Below are positions 7,749 through 9,466 of a stretch of DNA of 9,466 bases, in pieces. Origin of the DNA: Syntrophomonas sp. (GTDB lineage Bacteria; Bacillota; Syntrophomonadia; Syntrophomonadales; Syntrophomonadaceae); assembly GCA_028709355.1 (NCBI GenBank), contig JAQVXF010000032.1, positions 1 to 9,466 of the forward strand. Reading direction: 5' to 3'. The position numbers and the translations under genes are program-made. Each line of letters begins with the position of its first letter. The stretch's first letter is position 1. The notes under the pieces are model-generated. The model made no database searches. It was not told the origin of the DNA and saw only the letters and a program-made list of their open reading frames with translations.

Positions 7749-7845
7749 TTTCCCCCCTCAAAATGATAACTGGCTTCCATTTCTCGTTCGAAAATGGAAG
7801 CCTGCCATTGATACCTGACGGCACTCCCCCTTTCCTGCGAAGGTC
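7749..7845 (-). promoter_or_regulatory. Riboswitch expression platform of the cobT operon
   Basis: The 97 nt between the aptamer's P1 stem and the cobT start. It contains a strong 11-bp hairpin (7772-7802), an upstream TGCC...GGCA pair, and the ribosome site GAGGGGGG (7752-7759). In RNA sense, CCAUUUUC in the hairpin's 5' arm (7797-7790) is fully complementary to GAAAAUGG over the start codon (7752-7745). CAUUUU (7765-7760) can instead pair with AAAAUG (7751-7746), enclosing the ribosome site in the loop. No long U-tract follows the hairpin, so control of translation initiation is more likely than classic termination. This is a by-eye reading without folding energies. Confidence 0.6.
7772..7802 (-). 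repeat. Perfect 11-bp inverted repeat (stem-loop) in the riboswitch leader
   Basis: Arms 7772-7782 and 7792-7802 are exact reverse complements (GGCTTCCATTT on both strands) around a 9-nt loop. On the minus strand it is followed by AGTTATCATTTTGA, which contains only a four-T run at a distance, so it is a poor intrinsic terminator. It is best seen as one of the alternative structures of the expression platform. Confidence 0.8.
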
Positions 7846-8019
7846 ATGTGCAGAGCAGCAGTTAGGTTTCCTGACTTCGGATCTCAACCCATTTCCGCCT
7901 TCCCAAGTTCTAAACCCAGTGGCATTTGGAAAAGGGCTCCCCGTTTACAGTGGCGCGACCGTCCAGGACTCTCACCTGGTTCCCTGGCATCGGCTGTCCG
8001 CCGATACCCCGCTGCACAT
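7846..8019 (-). promoter_or_regulatory. Cobalamin riboswitch aptamer (class I-like, adenosylcobalamin type)
   Basis: Reading the minus strand, P1 is closed by ATGTGCAG (8019-8012) and its exact complement CTGCACAT (7853-7846). A 9-bp hairpin with one wobble follows (8008-8000 with 7994-7986), then GGGAA, then a CCAGG/CCTGG stem (7979-7975 with 7967-7963) holding the GGTGAGAGTCC segment. Next come GCCACTGT (7954-7947), the TGCCACTGGG and TGGGAAGGC peripheral segments that mark the large class I architecture, and finally the B12 box GTCAGGAAACC (7874-7864) that kisses the peripheral loop. These elements occur in the canonical order over about 174 nt. The known behaviour of the class is to bind adenosylcobalamin and lower expression of downstream B12 synthesis and uptake genes, which fits the operon that follows. 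Confidence 0.95.
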
Positions 8020-8051
8020 AATATATTTAGTTTATTAGGGACCAATCGATG

Positions 8052-8079
8052 TTTACATTATATCCTTTTTATATATACT
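8052..8079 (+). promoter_or_regulatory. Sigma-A-type promoter for the DUF2284 gene
   Basis: TTTACA (8052-8057, 5 of 6) and TATACT (8074-8079, 5 of 6) are separated by 16 bp. Transcription would start near 8086 and give a leader of about 50 nt before the ATG at 8136, without the riboswitch. RNA polymerase should not be able to sit on this promoter and on the opposite one at the same time. Confidence 0.6.
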
Positions 8080-8084
8080 GTAAT
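8057..8084 (-). promoter_or_regulatory. Sigma-A-type promoter of the cobT operon leader
   Basis: On the minus strand, a perfect -10 TATAAT (8062-8057) has a 4-of-6 -35 match ATTACA (8084-8079) at 16-bp spacing. Transcription would start near 8050, about 30 nt before the riboswitch P1 stem, which is the expected place. It shares nearly all its bases with the rightward promoter at 8052-8079. Confidence 0.7.
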
Positions 8085-8120
8085 AGCAAATCAGTCTTTT
8101 TCTTCCGACCAAGTATTTCT

Positions 8121-8126
8121 GGAGGG
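8121..8126 (+). promoter_or_regulatory. Ribosome binding site deciding the DUF2284 gene start
   Basis: GGAGGG 9 nt before the ATG at 8136. The same frame is open back to an ATG at 8049, but that one lies in the promoter and has no ribosome site. Confidence 0.8.
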
Positions 8127-8135
8127 AGTATTACT

Positions 8136-8717
8136 ATGTATCCTGACTTAAAGCGCAAACTGCTCGGAGTCCTGGAACTAGATGCTTATGCCCAGGGAAT
8201 AGGATTCGATCCAACCAAACTGTTGCTGGCTAAAGACATAGTTGTGGATGAAAGAGTCCGCATGCATTGCCAACTCAACTTGTGCTGCAATTACGGCCAC
8301 AACTTGATGTGTCCCCCGTTTCTGCCTCCCATAGCCGAAACCCGTGTGCTGGTGGGCAAATATACGTTTGCCCTCTTGCTGCAGATGCAGCAGAAGCTCC
8401 AGCAGTCGGATAAGGAATCCATGCGCCAAGTTTTCAATGAGACTGCTCGTCGTTTCGGCCAACTGGCAGTCACCCTGGAGCGAAAGGCATTTAGCGACGG
8501 CTTCCGTTTGGCCATGGCCTTGGGCGCCGGTGAATGCAAATTATGCTCTACCTGTGCCATCCAAAATGGCGATCACCATTGTATTTATCCTGGGACCGCG
8601 CGGCCTTCTATGGAAGGGATGGGCATCGATGTGGGGAAGACTTTCGCGGCAGCCGGCTTGACCCTGGAATTTAGATCTGATCAATTAACAGTCGCCGGCC
8701 TCTTGTTGATTGACTAA
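8136..8717 (+). CDS. DUF2284-type Cys-rich putative metal-binding protein
   Basis: A 193-residue soluble protein that I recognise as the DUF2284 type (predicted metal-binding). Two cysteine clusters stand out. The first is HCQLNLCCNYGHNLMCPPFLPP, split here as Cys45, Cys50, Cys51 and Cys59 followed by PPFLPP. The second is ECKLCSTCA (133-141) with Cys134, Cys137 and Cys140, then HHC (Cys149), leading into YPGTARPSMEGMGIDVGK (151-168). Eight cysteines in this layout suggest Fe-S or zinc binding. No signal peptide or membrane helix is visible; the middle (83-120) is a charged, Gln-rich helical stretch. It faces away from the B12 operon and shares the promoter region with it. Such proteins are common in anaerobes; the reaction is not known to me, and a link to corrinoid metabolism is only suggested by position. 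Its stop overlaps the next gene tail to tail. Confidence 0.85.
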   Translation: MYPDLKRKLLGVLELDAYAQGIGFDPTKLLLAKDIVVDERVRMHCQLNLCCNYGHNLMCPPFLPPIAETRVLVGKYTFALLLQMQQKLQQSDKESMRQVFNETARRFGQLAVTLERKAFSDGFRLAMALGAGECKLCSTCAIQNGDHHCIYPGTARPSMEGMGIDVGKTFAAAGLTLEFRSDQLTVAGLLLID

Positions 8718-8950
8718 TTATACCGGTTTTCTCCGCCAAACGGATCCAACCTATTACCTTCGTCCTCTTCCGCCGAAATAGCCCTAACCATGGATCGGGG
8801 AATCAGATAACTCCGCCCCCGATTGTCCACGTATATCAGAAGCCAGATGTCATCAGGTCCTTTAGGTCCGCGACGGCCTACCACCGACCCCTTAAAATTG
8901 TACAGCGGGTGACGGCGCTCGCAAATAACCACCCTTTTCCCAATTTCCAT
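8714..8950 (-). CDS. Small basic protein of unknown function (possible SH3-like barrel)
   Basis: A 78-residue protein that I do not recognise. From the ATG at 8950 it starts MEIGKRVVICERRHPLYNFK and continues with a Gly/Arg/Lys-rich turn VVGRRGPKGPDD (23-34), a hydrophobic strand WLLIYVD (36-42), then RGRSYLIPRSMVRAI (44-58) and an acidic tail. The short beta-strands broken by glycine turns suggest a small SH3- or KOW-like barrel that could bind nucleic acid or protein; this is a guess from pattern. The frame opens further to a GTG at 8989, but GAGGAG sits 6 nt before the ATG at 8950, so the shorter form is preferred. It ends convergently with the DUF2284 gene, overlapping it by 4 bp, and lies 67 bp downstream of the 9018-9464 gene on the same strand, probably cotranscribed. 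Confidence 0.65.
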   Translation of the reverse strand: MEIGKRVVICERRHPLYNFKGSVVGRRGPKGPDDIWLLIYVDNRGRSYLIPRSMVRAISAEEDEGNRLDPFGGENRYN

Positions 8951-8956
8951 TTCTAT

Positions 8957-8962
8957 CTCCTC
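8957..8962 (-). promoter_or_regulatory. Ribosome binding site deciding the start of the 78-residue gene
   Basis: GAGGAG on the minus strand, 6 nt before the ATG at 8950. The upstream GTG at 8989 is preceded by a weaker GGGGAAAGC sequence at a poor distance. Confidence 0.65.
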
Positions 8963-9017
8963 GCTGCCAAACCGTTTTGTTTTGGCCACCCGCCCAGCTT
9001 TCCCCGGGCAACACCAG

Positions 9018-9464
9018 TTATTCCAGAACTATCTTGAGACCTGTTGCAGCATAAATCTTCTGGAGTAATTCCGCAGCCTTCAACTCATCTACTTTTATGT
9101 CCGGCCAATCATTTGTCAAGCATTCCAGGAACTTGCACCCATCTTCCAGCTCCTTGTGGGATAAACACTTGGGGGGGGCAGCGATCTCACAATCGTAATG
9201 CCCCAATATGGAAACCTCCAGGGGATAATCGCTCTCCTCCGCCAGTGGATAAAAACCCTTGGCGCCGCTGATCAGTCGCAGACCGTAACTTAGTCCGCCT
9301 GAAATCATGGGCAACTCGACCTCTTCCAAGTTGATAGCCAGTCGATGCTTTTGCTCAAGGTATTGAGATAGCTGCTTAACCTCATCCTCGTTTAACAGTT
9401 CACTGGCCATAATCTGGTCGTAGACCGCATTGTCATCTTCCTCATCGTAATCCCGGATAAGCTT
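9018..9464 (-). CDS. Acidic protein of unknown function, 5' end beyond the window
   Basis: I do not recognise this protein. The frame is open from the right edge of the window to the TAA at 9018, giving 148 visible residues. An internal ATG at 9410 exists, but it has no ribosome site, and the acidic segment before it (KLIRDYDEEDDNAVYDQI) reads like real protein, so the gene most likely begins outside the window. The visible part is acidic, without membrane segments or signal peptide: a charged helical stretch (20-40), a central region with GGLSYGLRLISGAKGFYPL (56-74) that looks beta-rich, an HYDCEIAAPPKCLSH segment (89-103) with two cysteines, and a C-terminal helix (124-142). Further cysteines are at 110 and 115. 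A run of eight Gs on the plus strand (9171-9178) lies inside the coding region. It is followed by the 78-residue gene. Confidence 0.6.
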   Translation of the reverse strand, partial: KLIRDYDEEDDNAVYDQIMASELLNEDEVKQLSQYLEQKHRLAINLEEVELPMISGGLSYGLRLISGAKGFYPLAEESDYPLEVSILGHYDCEIAAPPKCLSHKELEDGCKFLECLTNDWPDIKVDELKAAELLQKIYAATGLKIVLE

Positions 9465-9466
9465 AT

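Noticed and set aside
7772..7802. Intrinsic terminator of the riboswitch
   Set aside because: The stem is strong, but the minus-strand sequence after it is AGTTATCATTTTGA, without the immediate T-run needed. It is kept as a platform hairpin only.
8049..8135. Extended N-terminus of the DUF2284 protein
   Set aside because: The extra 29 codons run through both promoters, have no ribosome site and read as low-complexity aromatic residues. GGAGGG before 8136 marks the real start.
8682..8712. Hairpin at the end of the DUF2284 gene as a terminator
   Set aside because: Arms 8682-8689 and 8705-8712 pair over 8 bp with one wobble, but the loop is 15 nt, the stem is AT-rich and no T-run follows.
9001..9017. 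Small GCCC/GGGC inverted repeat between the two right-hand genes as a terminator
   Set aside because: The stem is only 4 bp with a 10-nt loop and no T-run; the gap more likely just separates two cotranscribed genes.

Overview
The window is one end of a cobalamin (vitamin B12) gene block followed by three genes of uncertain function. Base composition near 50% GC, strong purine-rich Shine-Dalgarno sites, several GTG starts, a lipoprotein solute-binding protein and a class-I-like cobalamin riboswitch suggest an anaerobic low-to-mid GC Gram-positive bacterium (Clostridia in the broad sense). This is inference from style and content; no marker gene fixes the species.

Positions 1-7748, minus strand: eight genes in tight series, in transcription order cobT, btuF-like, btuC-like, btuD-like (with an extra C-terminal domain), cobU, cbiB, cobS, cobD. 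The last gene runs off the left edge. Gaps are 4-47 bp, and btuD/cobU overlap as ATGA, so this reads as a single operon. It combines a corrinoid ABC importer (BtuF-BtuC-BtuD) with the late steps of B12 synthesis. CobD makes aminopropanol phosphate, CbiB attaches it to the corrin ring, CobU activates cobinamide with GMP, CobT activates the lower-ligand base, and CobS joins the halves. The block can therefore serve salvage of imported cobinamide or cobyric acid as well as the end of de novo synthesis. No corrin-ring genes, cobalamin adenosyltransferase or alpha-ribazole phosphatase are in the window.

Positions 7749-8135: a regulatory region without genes. Reading leftward it holds a sigma-A-type promoter, a cobalamin riboswitch aptamer (B12 box, the canonical GCCACTGT segment, closing P1 stem) and an expression platform with a strong hairpin and alternative pairings that cover the cobT start codon. 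A second good promoter faces right and overlaps the leftward one almost completely.

Positions 8136-8717, plus strand: a Cys-rich DUF2284-type putative metal-binding protein. Positions 8714-9464, minus strand: a 78-residue basic small protein and an acidic protein of unknown function that is open to the right edge. The small protein's gene overlaps the end of the DUF2284 gene by 4 bp, tail to tail.

The points most worth following up are the uncharacterised Rossmann-like domain fused to the importer ATPase, the overlapping divergent promoters linking the B12 operon to the DUF2284 gene, and the riboswitch expression platform.
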